From positions 372,001 to 436,000 of the forward strand of contig NZ_FMUJ01000005.1 in NCBI RefSeq assembly GCF_900100965.1: a DNA stretch of 64,000 nucleotides, written 5' to 3'. The notes beneath the pieces are model-generated. The model was given only the letters and a program-made list of their open reading frames with translations. It was not told where the DNA came from and made no database searches. The position numbers and the translations under genes are program-made. Below, piece after piece: positions 1 to 8,517 of the stretch (its first letter is position 1; each line of letters begins with the position of its first letter). This DNA comes from Variovorax sp. EL159. GTDB taxonomy: Bacteria > Pseudomonadota > Gammaproteobacteria > Burkholderiales > Burkholderiaceae_C.

Positions 1-1
1 G

Positions 2-634
2 CTGCCGGTGGGCGATGGCGCGGCGCTGCTGCGTCGCCGCCCCGACATCCGCCAGGCCGAGCGCAGCCTTGCCGCATCCACCGCGCGCATCGGCGTGGCC
101 ACGGCCGACCTCTATCCGAAGGTGACGCTGGGGCTCTCGGGCTCTTCCGTCGGCCACGCCAACGACTTCGGCGGCAAGGACGCCTTCGCATGGAGCCTGG
201 GCCCGCTGATCTCCTGGACCATTCCGAACACCGGCGTCGTCCAGTCGCACATCGCGCAGGCCGAGGCCGGCACGCGCGCTGCGCTCGCCAAGTTCGACGG
301 CACCGTGCTGACCGCCTTGCGCGAAACCGAAACCGCGCTCGGCACCTACGCCCGCGAACTCGATCGTCGCGCCGCGCTGCAGGCCTCGCGCGACGAAAGC
401 GCCAAGGTCGCCGCGCAGGCCCGCCAGCTCTACAGGAATGGCCGCACCGCCTACCTCGATGCGCTCGATGCCGAGCGCTCGCTGGCCGCCAGCGATGCCG
501 CCCTCGCGGCCAGCGAGGCGCAACTGGCCGACGACCAGGTCGTGCTGTTCATGGCACTCGGCGGCGGGTGGGAGCCCGAGGAGGGCAATGCCCGCCTCGC
601 GCAGGACGCCGGATCGACGACCACGAAGCAATGA
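2..634 (+). CDS. Outer membrane efflux protein, NodT/OprM type (3' part)
   Basis: The 5' end lies outside the window, and the frame is open from base 2. The visible 210 residues match the C-terminal half of the TolC-like outer membrane channel of a tripartite RND or MFS pump. They include the family block LLRRRPDIRQAERSLAA near the start, the beta-strand stretch DLYPKVTLGLSGS, and long alanine-rich helices ending in a short tail. The protein would form the periplasmic tunnel and outer membrane pore. The inner membrane and adaptor subunits are expected upstream. Its stop overlaps the start of the next gene (ATGA), so the downstream MFS gene is probably translationally coupled. The family call is firm; the substrate is unknown. 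Confidence 0.88.
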   Translation: MPVGDGAALLRRRPDIRQAERSLAASTARIGVATADLYPKVTLGLSGSSVGHANDFGGKDAFAWSLGPLISWTIPNTGVVQSHIAQAEAGTRAALAKFDGTVLTALRETETALGTYARELDRRAALQASRDESAKVAAQARQLYRNGRTAYLDALDAERSLAASDAALAASEAQLADDQVVLFMALGGGWEPEEGNARLAQDAGSTTTKQ

Positions 635-1851
635 GCGCGACCCCCGCGCCCGCACGCAGGCCGCACGCGCCGCTGTGGCTGCTCGCGCTGGTCACCTTCA
701 GCGGCACGCTGGCCATGCACATCTTCGTGCCGGCCCTGCCCATTGCCGCGAAGAACCTCGGCGCCGGCATGGGTGCCATGCAGATGACGGTGAGCCTCTA
801 CATCTTCGGCCTCGCGGTGGGGCAACTGGTGTACGGGCCGTTGGCCGATCGCTTCGGGCGGCGGCCCGTGCTGCTCTGCGGCTTGGGCCTGTACTGCGTT
901 GCGGGGTTGGTCGCGGCGCTCGCGCCCGACGTGCATGCGCTCATCACCGCGCGGCTGTTCCAGGCGATGGGCGGCTGCGCCGGCCTCGTGCTGGGCCGCA
1001 GCATCGTGCGCGACACCGCGGAGCCGAAAGAGGCCACGCGGCGCCTTGCGTTGATGAACCTGATGGTGACCATCGGCCCCAGCCTCGCACCGCTGATCGG
1101 TGGCGCGCTGGCCACCGCGCTCGGGTGGCGTTCGATCTTCTACGCGCTGTTCGCGCTCGGTGCCATCGGCTTTCTCTTCACGTGGCGCCTGCTGCCCGAG
1201 ACCGGCGCGCCCGGCACGGCCGTCAAGGCCAGGGACCTGGCACGCAACTACGGCAAGCTGCTGGCCTCGCCGGCCTTTCTTGGCTTCTCGGTGGGCGGCG
1301 GCTGCGCCACCACGTCGATGTACGCCTTCATCGCTTCCGCGCCCTTCATCTTTGTGGACCAGCTGCACCGCCCCGCGCACGAAGCCGGCATCTACCTTGC
1401 CATTCTTGTGTCGGGCGTGTGGCTCGGCAGCTTTCTCACCAGCCACCTGATCTCGCGCGTGCGCGTCGACCGGCTGATGGTCCGCTCGAACGCGCTGAGC
1501 GTGGCCGCGGCCTTCGTGCTGCTCGGCGCGGCACTGGCGGACCATCTCTCGGTGCCGCTGATCGTCGGCTGCATGTTCCTCTTCACCGTCGGCGCGGGCA
1601 TGGCCTCGCCGGCCGCGCTGACGCAGGCGATCAGCGTCAATCCACAGGTCATCGGCTCGGCTTCGGGCCTTTACGGCTTCACGCAGATGGCCGTGGGCGC
1701 ACTCTGCACGGCACTCGCCGGCATGGGCCACCGCAACCCCGCGCTGGCGTCGGCCATCGTGCTGGCCGGGGCCGGCATCGTGGCGCAGTTGTCGTTTGCC
1801 GTGGCGCTGCGCACGCAGCGGCGCGAGGCGGCCGCGAGGCTCAGCGCGTAA
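631..1851 (+). CDS. MFS drug exporter, Bcr/CflA-like
   Basis: 406 residues with about twelve hydrophobic segments. The loop 2–3 signature GPLADRFGRRPV follows the second helix, and the motif GRSIVRD, typical of the Bcr/CflA (DHA1) drug transporters, follows helix 4. The start ATG overlaps the stop of the outer membrane efflux gene by four bases, which suggests co-translation. Proton-coupled export of a small toxic compound is the family role; the substrate is not predictable. The last 11 bases overlap the end of the convergent lipoprotein gene. Confidence 0.85.
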   Translation: MSATPAPARRPHAPLWLLALVTFSGTLAMHIFVPALPIAAKNLGAGMGAMQMTVSLYIFGLAVGQLVYGPLADRFGRRPVLLCGLGLYCVAGLVAALAPDVHALITARLFQAMGGCAGLVLGRSIVRDTAEPKEATRRLALMNLMVTIGPSLAPLIGGALATALGWRSIFYALFALGAIGFLFTWRLLPETGAPGTAVKARDLARNYGKLLASPAFLGFSVGGGCATTSMYAFIASAPFIFVDQLHRPAHEAGIYLAILVSGVWLGSFLTSHLISRVRVDRLMVRSNALSVAAAFVLLGAALADHLSVPLIVGCMFLFTVGAGMASPAALTQAISVNPQVIGSASGLYGFTQMAVGALCTALAGMGHRNPALASAIVLAGAGIVAQLSFAVALRTQRREAAARLSA

Positions 1852-2389
1852 AGAGCCAGCCGCCCTTGGGCTGGCGCATCAGCTCGTGCCGCTTGATGGC
1901 GCGCTCTTCGCCGTCGTCGCCCACGTAGACCACATCGAAGCGCAGCAGCTTCGGCGAGACCATCTTCCAGTTCTGGATGCGCTTGACGGTCACGCAGGCC
2001 GTCTTGTCGTGGTACTGCATCTCCGACATCGGCCCGCCCTGGAAGCCCGTGCCGTCGAACAGGCGGCCGGGCGCCGCGAAGGGGTTGAGCACCGCGCCGT
2101 TGCGCGCGGTGATGCAGCCTTCGGCCCGCACGAAGGACTCGATGGTCGGCGATGCGCTGCGCACCACCTTGCCCACGGCCGGGCTGGGCGCCTTGCCGGA
2201 GATGGCTTCGCGGATGCGTTCCACTTGTTCATCGGTGATGGGCGCCAGCCCGTCTTTCGAGACCACGGGCGGTGGCGGCGGCGCGGGCGGCGCATCCACA
2301 GGCGCCGCGGGCGAGAGGTAGGCGCAGCCCGCCACCAGTGCCAGGGGCACGGTGCAGGCAAGGGCAGCGCTCGGTGTTCCGAACTTCAT
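1841..2389 (-). CDS. Putative lipoprotein of unknown function
   Basis: 182 residues. The N-terminus is a lipoprotein signal peptide with lipobox LVAGC (Cys22), followed by an Ala/Pro-rich linker with a run of five prolines. The mature domain has two cysteines (in EGCITARN and KTACVTVKR) that could form a disulfide. A strand-rich region, PKLLRFDVVYVGDDGEER, closes the protein. I do not recognise a named family. It is convergent with, and overlaps, the MFS gene by 11 bases. Likely anchored in the outer or inner membrane leaflet facing the periplasm. Confidence 0.75.
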   Translation of the reverse strand: MKFGTPSAALACTVPLALVAGCAYLSPAAPVDAPPAPPPPPVVSKDGLAPITDEQVERIREAISGKAPSPAVGKVVRSASPTIESFVRAEGCITARNGAVLNPFAAPGRLFDGTGFQGGPMSEMQYHDKTACVTVKRIQNWKMVSPKLLRFDVVYVGDDGEERAIKRHELMRQPKGGWLFTR

Positions 2390-2513
2390 GGCTCAGTCTC
2401 CCTGTCGGCGGCACGAGGCCGCAGGCTGAAAATTGCAGGCCGCGAACATGCGGTGCATCGTCGTGTGTCGTCCTCTTTCTCTTCCTGTCGTTGTCTTGTT
2501 TTTTTGCCTGGCG

Positions 2514-3245
2514 TCAGAAGCGCTCGTGCGGCGCCAGGTAGCGCCACTGGCCCGGCTGCAGCCCGGCCAGCGGCACGCGACCGATGCGGATGCGCCGCAT
2601 CGAGAGGATGCGCAGGTCCACGGTGTCGCAGATGTTGGCGATCTGCCCGGGCCGCGCACCCTTGAGCGCAAAGCGCAGGCCGGTCTGGTCGTCGGCCTGG
2701 CGGCCGATGCTCACGCGCGCGGGCGAACGCTCCAGCCGCGCCAGCACCTCGGGGCTGACGGCGCCGGCCACGTCGACCATCACTTCGTGTTCGAGGATGC
2801 CCGCGTCTTCCTGCAGCTTGCGTTCGATGCGGAACTCCTGCGTGTAGACGACCAGCCCGCTCGCGCCGGTTTCCAGCGGCGTCATGCAGTGCTGCCCCTT
2901 GGCGTGCACTGGCAGAAAACGCTGGCCGGCGCGTTCGGGCTCGTGGTGGTTCGCGGCCACCAGCAGGCGGTGCGCCACATCGGTTGCCATGCCCGCCGGC
3001 TTGTACAGCAGCAGCGTGACGGGAACGATCGGCTCGGGCCTGGCACCGGCTTCGATCTCTACTTTCTGGTGCGGCTGCACGCGCAACTGTGGCAGCAGGG
3101 CGGGCACGCCGTCCACGCGCACCGTGCCGTTCTCGATCAGCAGTTCGGCTTCGCGCCGCGACACGCCGGCCATCGCGGCCACGCGCTTCGCGAGGCGGAT
3201 GCCTTCGTCTTCGGGAGAGGGGTTGTCGTTATTTCTGTGGTTCAT
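2514..3245 (-). CDS. RluF/RsuA-like pseudouridine synthase homologue with altered catalytic motif
   Basis: 243 residues. An S4 RNA-binding domain (about residues 15–65, core SRREAELLIENGTVRVDG) precedes a pseudouridine synthase fold beginning LLLYKPAGM. Active RsuA/RluB/E/F enzymes have the RLD signature with the nucleophilic Asp. Here the aligned stretch is TPLETGASGL, so Arg becomes Pro123 and Asp becomes Glu125. The later RQIRRM-type helix is also unrecognisable, although LRILSMRRIRIG follows. The protein may be a non-catalytic RNA-binding relative or use another residue. The ATG overlaps the stop of the upstream Nudix–MBL gene by four bases, so the two form an operon. Confidence 0.75.
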   Translation of the reverse strand: MNHRNNDNPSPEDEGIRLAKRVAAMAGVSRREAELLIENGTVRVDGVPALLPQLRVQPHQKVEIEAGARPEPIVPVTLLLYKPAGMATDVAHRLLVAANHHEPERAGQRFLPVHAKGQHCMTPLETGASGLVVYTQEFRIERKLQEDAGILEHEVMVDVAGAVSPEVLARLERSPARVSIGRQADDQTGLRFALKGARPGQIANICDTVDLRILSMRRIRIGRVPLAGLQPGQWRYLAPHERF

Positions 3246-4939
3246 CGGGGCGCAGTCAGTTGCCGGATGCGCGCCACGTGCGCGGCCAGCGAGCGGGCCG
3301 CCACCGGCCACATGCGCTCGGGCACGTCGTCGTAGGCGAGCGGCAACCACTCTTCGGGCGTGCCCTCGGGCAGTTTCTGCATGGCGGCGGCGATCTTGGC
3401 TTCGCGCTTGAGGCGGTGCGCCTTCAGCATCGCGATGGCGGTGCGGGCAAAGCCGATCACGTAGCCGTGCGCGGGCAGGATGAATTCGATGCCGCCTGCT
3501 TCGCAGGCCGCGTCGAGCGCGTCGAGCGAACCCAGGTACGCGTTCATGTCGCCGTCCGGCGGATCGACCACCGTGGTGCTGCCGTTCAGGATGTGGTCGC
3601 CGGAGAACAGCAGGCCGTCTTCTTCCAGCACGAGGCACAGGTGGTTGGCCGCATGGCCGGGTGTGTGGATCACGCGCAGCGTGTGCATGACGGCTGTCGC
3701 GGCTTCGCCTTCGGCGGCGGTGCTGCCCGACAGCACGAGGCGCTCGCCGTCCTTCAGTTCGCGCTCGGCGGTGAAGCGTGCGGACGAGCGCGCGGTCGGT
3801 GCGGACGACAGTCCCAGGATCGGCGGCTTCGCATCCTTGCACAGTGCCTGCAGCGGCGCGGCGCCCGGCGAGTGGTCGGCATGCGAATGCGTGCACACGA
3901 TCATGCAGATATCGCCATGCGTGGCGCGCCACAGCCGGCCGATGTGGTCGAAGTCGTTCGGACCCGGATCGATGACGATGTAGCCCGTGGCCGCGTCGCC
4001 GACGATGTAGCTGTTGGTGCCCGGGCCGGTCATGGCGCTCGGGTTGGGCGCGGTCAGGCGCATCACGTTCTTGAGCAGCGGCACGGGGTGCTCGCTCTGC
4101 CAGTCGAGCGCATGCGCGATCTGGCCGTCGGGGCACACCAGCGCGAGTTCGCCGTAAGGCGAGTCGCTTTCCATGTAGCGCGCGTCTTCGCCCTTGAGCA
4201 GGCCGGCGCGCGGGCAACTGGTCCACAGCGGGCCTTCGCCCACGCCACCCGGGCCGCCGCTCGCGCAGGCCGCGAGCACCGCGTCGACGGTGGCGTATGC
4301 GGCCATGCGCTGCAGCGTGCGCACGGTCGGGAAGATCATGAAGAACGTGCCCGCGTCGTGGCGCGCGAGCGCGTCGGCCGGACGCACCCAGCAGGGCTCG
4401 AACTGCTCGCTCTCGTCGGCTGTGGGCGTCTGGCCTTCGGGCATGCGCGCGGCGAGGAAGGGCACGTCGAAGCGCTTGGGCAGGTCGCGGTCGGTGATCC
4501 AGTGCGCGAAGGTGAACACCTTGTCGGAGTCGAGCACGAGGCCGCGTGCCGCGCACTGGTCGGCGAAGGCGGTACCCGCGGTGTCGGTGCGGTCCATCGC
4601 GGCGATGTCGTCGGCGCTCACCGGGCGGCCGTCGGCATGGTGCGCGAGCAGGATGCCGAGTTCTTCAAAAGCCTCGCGGATCGCGGCAATGGCTTGCGTG
4701 CGCTGCACGCGGCTCTGGGTGGGGCGGCGCGTGGCGATGCGCTTGGCGGCCTCGTCGGCTTCATCGATGTGACCGCCGGGGAATACGTATGCGCCCGGCG
4801 CGAAGCTGGCGGTGGCCGAGCGGCGCGTCATCAGCACTTCGATGCCGGCGGGGGTGTCGCGCAGCAGCAGGATGGTGGCTGCCGCGCGCACGGGCGCGGG
4901 CTCGCGTGCGGGGTGGAGTTGTTGGGTGGAACGGACCAT
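3242..4939 (-). CDS. Nudix hydrolase–metallo-beta-lactamase fold fusion protein
   Basis: About 565 residues in two domains. The N-terminal 230 residues resemble Nudix hydrolases: AYVFPGGHID and AAIREAFEELGIL are the two halves of a Nudix box, separated by an extra loop of roughly 25 residues, as in NUDT19-like enzymes. The C-terminal 300 residues are a metallo-beta-lactamase fold like LACTB2, with zinc motif THSHADH, then HTPGHAANH, SGDH and a final PAHG. Predicted to be a cytosolic hydrolase; the substrates are unknown. I chose the ATG at 4939; an in-frame GTG at 4966 would add nine residues. The gene is coupled to the downstream pseudouridine synthase homologue. Confidence 0.82.
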   Translation of the reverse strand: MVRSTQQLHPAREPAPVRAAATILLLRDTPAGIEVLMTRRSATASFAPGAYVFPGGHIDEADEAAKRIATRRPTQSRVQRTQAIAAIREAFEELGILLAHHADGRPVSADDIAAMDRTDTAGTAFADQCAARGLVLDSDKVFTFAHWITDRDLPKRFDVPFLAARMPEGQTPTADESEQFEPCWVRPADALARHDAGTFFMIFPTVRTLQRMAAYATVDAVLAACASGGPGGVGEGPLWTSCPRAGLLKGEDARYMESDSPYGELALVCPDGQIAHALDWQSEHPVPLLKNVMRLTAPNPSAMTGPGTNSYIVGDAATGYIVIDPGPNDFDHIGRLWRATHGDICMIVCTHSHADHSPGAAPLQALCKDAKPPILGLSSAPTARSSARFTAERELKDGERLVLSGSTAAEGEAATAVMHTLRVIHTPGHAANHLCLVLEEDGLLFSGDHILNGSTTVVDPPDGDMNAYLGSLDALDAACEAGGIEFILPAHGYVIGFARTAIAMLKAHRLKREAKIAAAMQKLPEGTPEEWLPLAYDDVPERMWPVAARSLAAHVARIRQLTAPR

Positions 4940-5058
4940 GGGGTGATTATGGAGAGCGGTGGCCACGCCCGTGTGTCGGGCATAAGCTCAGAGTGATTCG
5001 GGCATGAGCCGCGCGCCACAATTCGCGCTCGCATTGCTCGCCTCGAAGAAAGACAGAC

Positions 5059-6060
5059 ATGGCCCATTCTCCCTTTTCGCTCCGTGCCCTGTGGCTGGCA
5101 GGTGTCGCGTTGTGTGTCGCCACACCGCCCGCCGCCTTTGCCCAGCCCGAGTGGCCGCAACAACCCGTCACATTGATCATGGGTTTCCCCGCCGGTTCGG
5201 GCGTCGACGTGGTCGCACGCACCATCCAGGAACCGCTGGCCAAGCAGCTGGGGCGGCCGGTCATCATCGACTACAAGTCGGGTGCCGCCGGCAACATCGC
5301 CAGCGAGTACGTGGCGCACGCCAGGCCCGACGGCTACACGCTGTCGTTCGGCACCGCGGCCACGCACGGCAGCAACGCCGCGCTCTATAAAAAGCTGCCC
5401 TTCGATGTCGAAGCCGACTTCGTTCCTGTGGCGCCGGTGCTCGACGTGTCGAACGTGCTCACCATCAATCCGGACGTCATCAACGTCAAGACATTGAAGG
5501 AGTTCGTGGCGCTGGTCAAGGCCCATCCGGGCAAGTACAACTATGCGTCTACAGGCAACGGCGCGGGCACGCACATGGCCTTTGCCGAGTTCAATTCGCG
5601 CCTGGGGCTGGACATGGTCCACGTGCCCTACAAGGGCGGCCCCGAGGCCATCACCTCGGTGGTTCGCGGCGAGACCTGCTGCATCATGAACCAGGTGCAG
5701 ACGGTGCTGCCGCACTACAAGGCCGGCAAGGTGCGCCTGTTGGGCGTGACCACCGCCACGCCGGTGCCGGCCGTGAAAGAGGTGCCCACCATCGCATCGA
5801 GCGGGCTGCCCGGCACCAAGGGTTTCGACAGCTCGATCTGGTTCGGCATCTTCGCGCCCAAGGGCACCGACCCGCAGATCGTCGACAAGCTCAATGCCGC
5901 CGTGAAGGCGGTGCTGGAGCAGCCAGAGATCCGCGAGCGCTTCGAGAGCCAGGGCAACACCGTGCGCATCGAGTCCCCCGCGCAGTTCAAGAAGACCGTG
6001 CACGCCAACCGCGTGAAGTGGGCCGAGGTGGCGAAGGCCGCCAACATCAGCATCGACTGA
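5059..6060 (+). CDS. Bug-family (TctC-like) periplasmic solute-binding protein
   Basis: 333 residues, the usual size for Bug receptors. The signal peptide ends near residue 28 (AFA then QPEWP). The mature protein starts with the family pattern PVTLIMGFPAGSGVDVVAR and contains IIDYKSGAAGNIASEYVA, YNYASTGNGAGTHMA and VPYKGG. Such proteins bind small carboxylates or related solutes for tripartite tricarboxylate transporters; orphan receptors are very numerous in Burkholderiales, and no TctA/TctB genes are adjacent here. It stands alone between divergent and convergent neighbours. The ligand is unknown. Confidence 0.9.
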   Translation: MAHSPFSLRALWLAGVALCVATPPAAFAQPEWPQQPVTLIMGFPAGSGVDVVARTIQEPLAKQLGRPVIIDYKSGAAGNIASEYVAHARPDGYTLSFGTAATHGSNAALYKKLPFDVEADFVPVAPVLDVSNVLTINPDVINVKTLKEFVALVKAHPGKYNYASTGNGAGTHMAFAEFNSRLGLDMVHVPYKGGPEAITSVVRGETCCIMNQVQTVLPHYKAGKVRLLGVTTATPVPAVKEVPTIASSGLPGTKGFDSSIWFGIFAPKGTDPQIVDKLNAAVKAVLEQPEIRERFESQGNTVRIESPAQFKKTVHANRVKWAEVAKAANISID

Positions 6061-6094
6061 CAACCACCAGTGCCGGTCCTCGCGAGCCGAGGCG

Positions 6095-6925
6095 CTACAG
6101 CGCCTTGGTCAGCGTGAGGATGAAGCGCGCCTTGTTCGGCGAATAGGTCTGCTTGCCGAAGGTGCCGAAGCCCAGGTCGTAGCCCGGGTTGGACACGGCC
6201 GCATACGCGTTCTGCTTGTTCGCACCCTGCACCGAACCGGCCAGCGACAGGCCGTTGCCGAAGTCGTACGAAGCGCCGATGTTGTAGTCGACATAGCTCT
6301 TGTAGCCCAGGCGGCGGATGTCGCTCGACATGTTCGTGTAGCCCACCGCCGCCTTCAGCATGACCTTGGGGAAGATCTCCTTGCTGTAGGCCAGGTTCAG
6401 GTAGCCGGTGTTGGTGCCCTTCAGGCCCGAGCCGCCCTTGTTGCCGGCGAGGTTGAAGTAGTCCTTCGACACCGTGTGCGAGTACTTCAGTGTGAACGAG
6501 CCGATCGTCTCGTCGGTGTAGCACGCGCTGCCGTACAGCTCCGTCGTGTTGCCCGCCGAGTTGCCCGGATAGAGGTACGTGAGCGCACCCACGTCCATAT
6601 CGAGCGGGCCGGCCTTGAACTTGTAGCCGCCGTAGATGTCGCTCTCGAGGCTGTTGCCCTTGAGCCAGTTGACGCTCGAATTCCAGTTGCCCACATAGAA
6701 GCCGCTCTCGCCGAAGGCGTAGTCGAAGCCACCTTGAATGGCGGGCTTGAAGCCTCGGGTCTTGGCGTAGTCGTTCTTGCCCAGCATGTCCTGGTCCTGG
6801 CCGCGAAACTTGTAGTCGGTGGTCAGCGCCACGTTGCCCGTGAGCTGCGCGTTCGCGAGCATCGGCAGGGCGGCGAGGGTCGGAAGAACGAGCACCGGCA
6901 GGGCGGTGCGAAGGAGGTGTTTCAT
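6095..6925 (-). CDS. TorF-family putative porin
   Basis: 276 residues with a signal peptide cleaved near residue 26 (ANA then QLTGNV). The mature sequence is a series of amphipathic beta strands, starting NVALTTDYKFRGQDQD, as in the Gcw_chp/TorF group of outer membrane proteins, and ends in a hydrophobic strand with a C-terminal leucine rather than the usual phenylalanine. Likely a small beta-barrel in the outer membrane. It converges on the Bug gene, with only 34 bases between the stops. No regulatory gene is adjacent, and its cargo is unknown. Confidence 0.82.
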   Translation of the reverse strand: MKHLLRTALPVLVLPTLAALPMLANAQLTGNVALTTDYKFRGQDQDMLGKNDYAKTRGFKPAIQGGFDYAFGESGFYVGNWNSSVNWLKGNSLESDIYGGYKFKAGPLDMDVGALTYLYPGNSAGNTTELYGSACYTDETIGSFTLKYSHTVSKDYFNLAGNKGGSGLKGTNTGYLNLAYSKEIFPKVMLKAAVGYTNMSSDIRRLGYKSYVDYNIGASYDFGNGLSLAGSVQGANKQNAYAAVSNPGYDLGFGTFGKQTYSPNKARFILTLTKAL

Positions 6926-7062
6926 TGAAAGAAATCGCTAACGGATAGAGGAGCCGGCAGCGTAGAAGGGCGCGTCTAAAAGCTGCGTAAAAAATGAAGG
7001 TGTGGGCGCAAAATTTCTGATCGGCGCTGTCGATCCGGGCATGCGCCGTTCGACTACCAGGC

Positions 7063-8517
7063 ATGAACACCTCCATCGCCTCACCCTCCGCCGCGCGCCC
7101 GGCCACCGCCACGCTGGCCCACGACGCGCCCGATCCACGCCGCTGGAAAGCACTGGCCGTGCTGTGCGCGGCCTACTTCATGGTCATCCTCGATTCGCAG
7201 ATCGTCATCCTGGCGCTGCCGTCCATCGAGCGGGCGCTGGGCTTCTCGCCGGGCCATGTGCAGTGGGTCATGAGCGTGTATCTGCTGAGCTTCGGCGGCC
7301 TGCTGTTGCTCGGCGGCCGCATGGCCGACCTGCTGGGGCGGCGGCGCATGTTCATGCTCGGCACCGGCCTGTTCCTGGTGGCCTCGCTGGGCTGCGGGCT
7401 TGCTGCCTCGCCACGGGCGCTCATCGTGGCGCGCGTGCTGCAGGGCGCGGCGGCGGCGGTGATGTCGCCTTCGGCGCTGTCGATCCTCATGACCACTTTC
7501 AGCGAAGGCTCGGAGCGCAACAAGGCGCTGGGCATCTGGTCGGGCATGGGCGGTGTGGGCGCCACGTCAGCGCTGCTGGTCGGCGGGCCGCTGGCCGACG
7601 TGCTGGGCTGGCCGTGGATCTTCTACATCAACGTGCCGGTGGCGGGCGCGGTGATCTTGCTGTGCCCGATGCTGCTGCGCGAAAGCCGCGCCGACGAGCG
7701 GACCCATCCGCGCCGCTACGACCCGGCCGGCGCGCTCACCATCACGGCCGGCCTGATGCTGCTGGTGTACGCATTCGTCGAGGCACCTGCGGCCGGCTGG
7801 CTCGGTGCGCAAACGCTGGGCGTGTTCGCGGGCGCCGTGGCGTTGATCGCGCTGTTCGTGCTGATCGAGGCACGCTCCGCCGCGCCGCTGGTGCCCTTGT
7901 CGATCTTCCGGTCGCGCACGCTGGTGGGCGGCAACCTGCTGATGCTCGTGCTCGGCATGACAGCCTGGGGCGTGGGCACCACGGTGTCGCTCTATGCGCA
8001 GAAGGTGCTGGGCTATTCGGCACTGCAGTTCGGCCTGGGCACGGCGGTGCTCACGGTGATGGCGGTGGTCGGCTCGACCTTCGGGCAGGGCTTCGTCACG
8101 CGCGTGGGCTTTCGCCGCGTGGCCATGGCCGCGATGCTGCTGCTTGGCGCGGCGAGCCTGCTGCTCAGCCGCATCCGCCTGAACGGCACCTACTTCGGCG
8201 ACATCTTCCTCGGCCTGTTCATCTTCGGCGCGGGGCTCGGTGCGTGCGCCGTGGCGGGGTCGATCGCGGCGCTGTCGGGCGTGGGCAAGAGCGAGGCGGG
8301 GCTTGCCTCGGGCATCAACACGGCCGCGTTCCAGCTGGGTGGTGCGTTCGGCGCCGCGGCCGTGGCGACCGTGGCCGTGTCGTTCGCGGCGGTGCAATCG
8401 GTGCCCGCGCTCCATCGCGGCTACCAGGCGTCGTTCATCGCCTGTGCCGTGTTCGCGATGGCCGGGTTGCTCGTGGCATGGCGGCTGCTGCGACGGCCGC
8501 CGATGCAGCGCGCCTAG
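7063..8517 (+). CDS. MFS transporter, DHA2 (EmrB/QacA) 14-helix family
   Basis: 484 residues with about fourteen hydrophobic segments. The family markers are ILDSQIVILALPSI in helix 1, GGRMADLLGRRRMF in the loop 2–3 motif, and GIWSGMGGVGATSALLVGG in helix 5. These pumps export drugs or metabolites using proton motive force. There is no linked adaptor or regulator gene; the porin gene is divergent. The stop codon TAG shares the palindrome CTAG with the stop of the convergent EamA gene, so the two genes overlap by four bases at their 3' ends. Confidence 0.87.
   Translation: MNTSIASPSAARPATATLAHDAPDPRRWKALAVLCAAYFMVILDSQIVILALPSIERALGFSPGHVQWVMSVYLLSFGGLLLLGGRMADLLGRRRMFMLGTGLFLVASLGCGLAASPRALIVARVLQGAAAAVMSPSALSILMTTFSEGSERNKALGIWSGMGGVGATSALLVGGPLADVLGWPWIFYINVPVAGAVILLCPMLLRESRADERTHPRRYDPAGALTITAGLMLLVYAFVEAPAAGWLGAQTLGVFAGAVALIALFVLIEARSAAPLVPLSIFRSRTLVGGNLLMLVLGMTAWGVGTTVSLYAQKVLGYSALQFGLGTAVLTVMAVVGSTFGQGFVTRVGFRRVAMAAMLLLGAASLLLSRIRLNGTYFGDIFLGLFIFGAGLGACAVAGSIAALSGVGKSEAGLASGINTAAFQLGGAFGAAAVATVAVSFAAVQSVPALHRGYQASFIACAVFAMAGLLVAWRLLRRPPMQRA

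Noticed and set aside
451..1731. Long open frames on the strand opposite the MFS gene and many similar ones
   Set aside because: High G+C leaves few stops in other frames. These frames have Arg/Ala/His-rich translations without domains and overlap genes with clear family matches.
6078..6092. CCTCG/CGAGG hairpin between the Bug and porin genes as terminator
   Set aside because: The stem is only five bases with no T-run on either side.
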